A stretch of DNA of 64,000 bases, taken from NCBI GenBank assembly GCA_905221605.1, contig CAJNDS010002460.1:123624-187623 (forward strand). The letters run 5' to 3'. The notes under the pieces are model-generated. The model was not told the DNA's origin. It searched no databases and was given only the letters and a program-made list of their open reading frames with translations. Below are positions 63,994-64,000 of this stretch, in pieces. Position 1 is the first letter of the stretch. Each line of letters begins with the position of its first letter. A program made the translations under genes and the position numbers. Source of the DNA: Symbiodinium natans (taxonomy: Eukaryota > Sar > Dinophyceae > Suessiales > Symbiodiniaceae).

Positions 63994-64000
63994 GCAGATA

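Noticed and set aside
1-64000. Many ORFs ending in GFRV, NPKP or LGFRV
   Set aside because: These endings are translations of TTTAGGG/CCCTAAA repeats, so the ORF runs from an exon or unique DNA into an intron repeat.

Overview
The window looks like nuclear DNA of a eukaryotic alga, most probably a dinoflagellate. Four things point that way. (1) TTTAGGG, the telomere unit of dinoflagellates, plants and several algae, fills the DNA between short unique islands as hundreds of interstitial copies in both orientations. (2) The islands decode as small exons (about 30-200 nt), nearly all on the minus strand, as expected for a one-way dinoflagellate gene array. (3) Several introns that can be placed from protein continuity start with GA or GC instead of GT and end in AG, often followed by G. 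(4) Many introns are short hairpin elements (introners) of recurring families. Chromerids or other algae with TTTAGGG telomeres are the main alternative. There is no operon, Shine-Dalgarno site or CRISPR array.

The best-supported gene is at 43403-45932 (minus): seven exons encoding about 594 residues, with five tandem ~58-residue repeats of a module I do not recognise, followed by a complete GH17 beta-1,3-glucanase domain with both catalytic glutamates. Its six introns carry TTTAGGG tracts and/or introner sequences. Most have a short direct repeat at the splice sites, one copy starting the intron and the other starting the next exon, as expected if introns arose by insertion with target-site duplication.

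Layout, all on the minus strand: exon tracts at 0-5 kb (sparse), 5.5-6.9 kb (3' end of a gene), 7.1-9.7 kb (Lys/Glu-rich protein), 10.0-12.2 kb (3' end at 9993), 12.5-20.6 kb (many exons, probably more than one gene), 20.6-27.5 kb (isolated exons), 28.6-34.2 kb (Arg/Glu-rich coiled coil), 35.0-37.3 kb (3' end at 35813), 38.3-43.2 kb, the GH17 gene, 46.2-47.7 kb (3' end at 46827), 48.0-50.6 kb, 51.2-59.0 kb (protein with PG-rich motifs like sperm-tail/axonemal proteins), 59.1-59.8 kb (3' end at 59086), and 60.0-64.0 kb.

Most exons were called by eye from an open frame plus plausible splice sites. Because six frames can be tried in each short island, a single exon is weaker evidence than a chain of exons joining in frame. 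Those called at low confidence are marked so. RNA-seq would be needed to fix gene boundaries.
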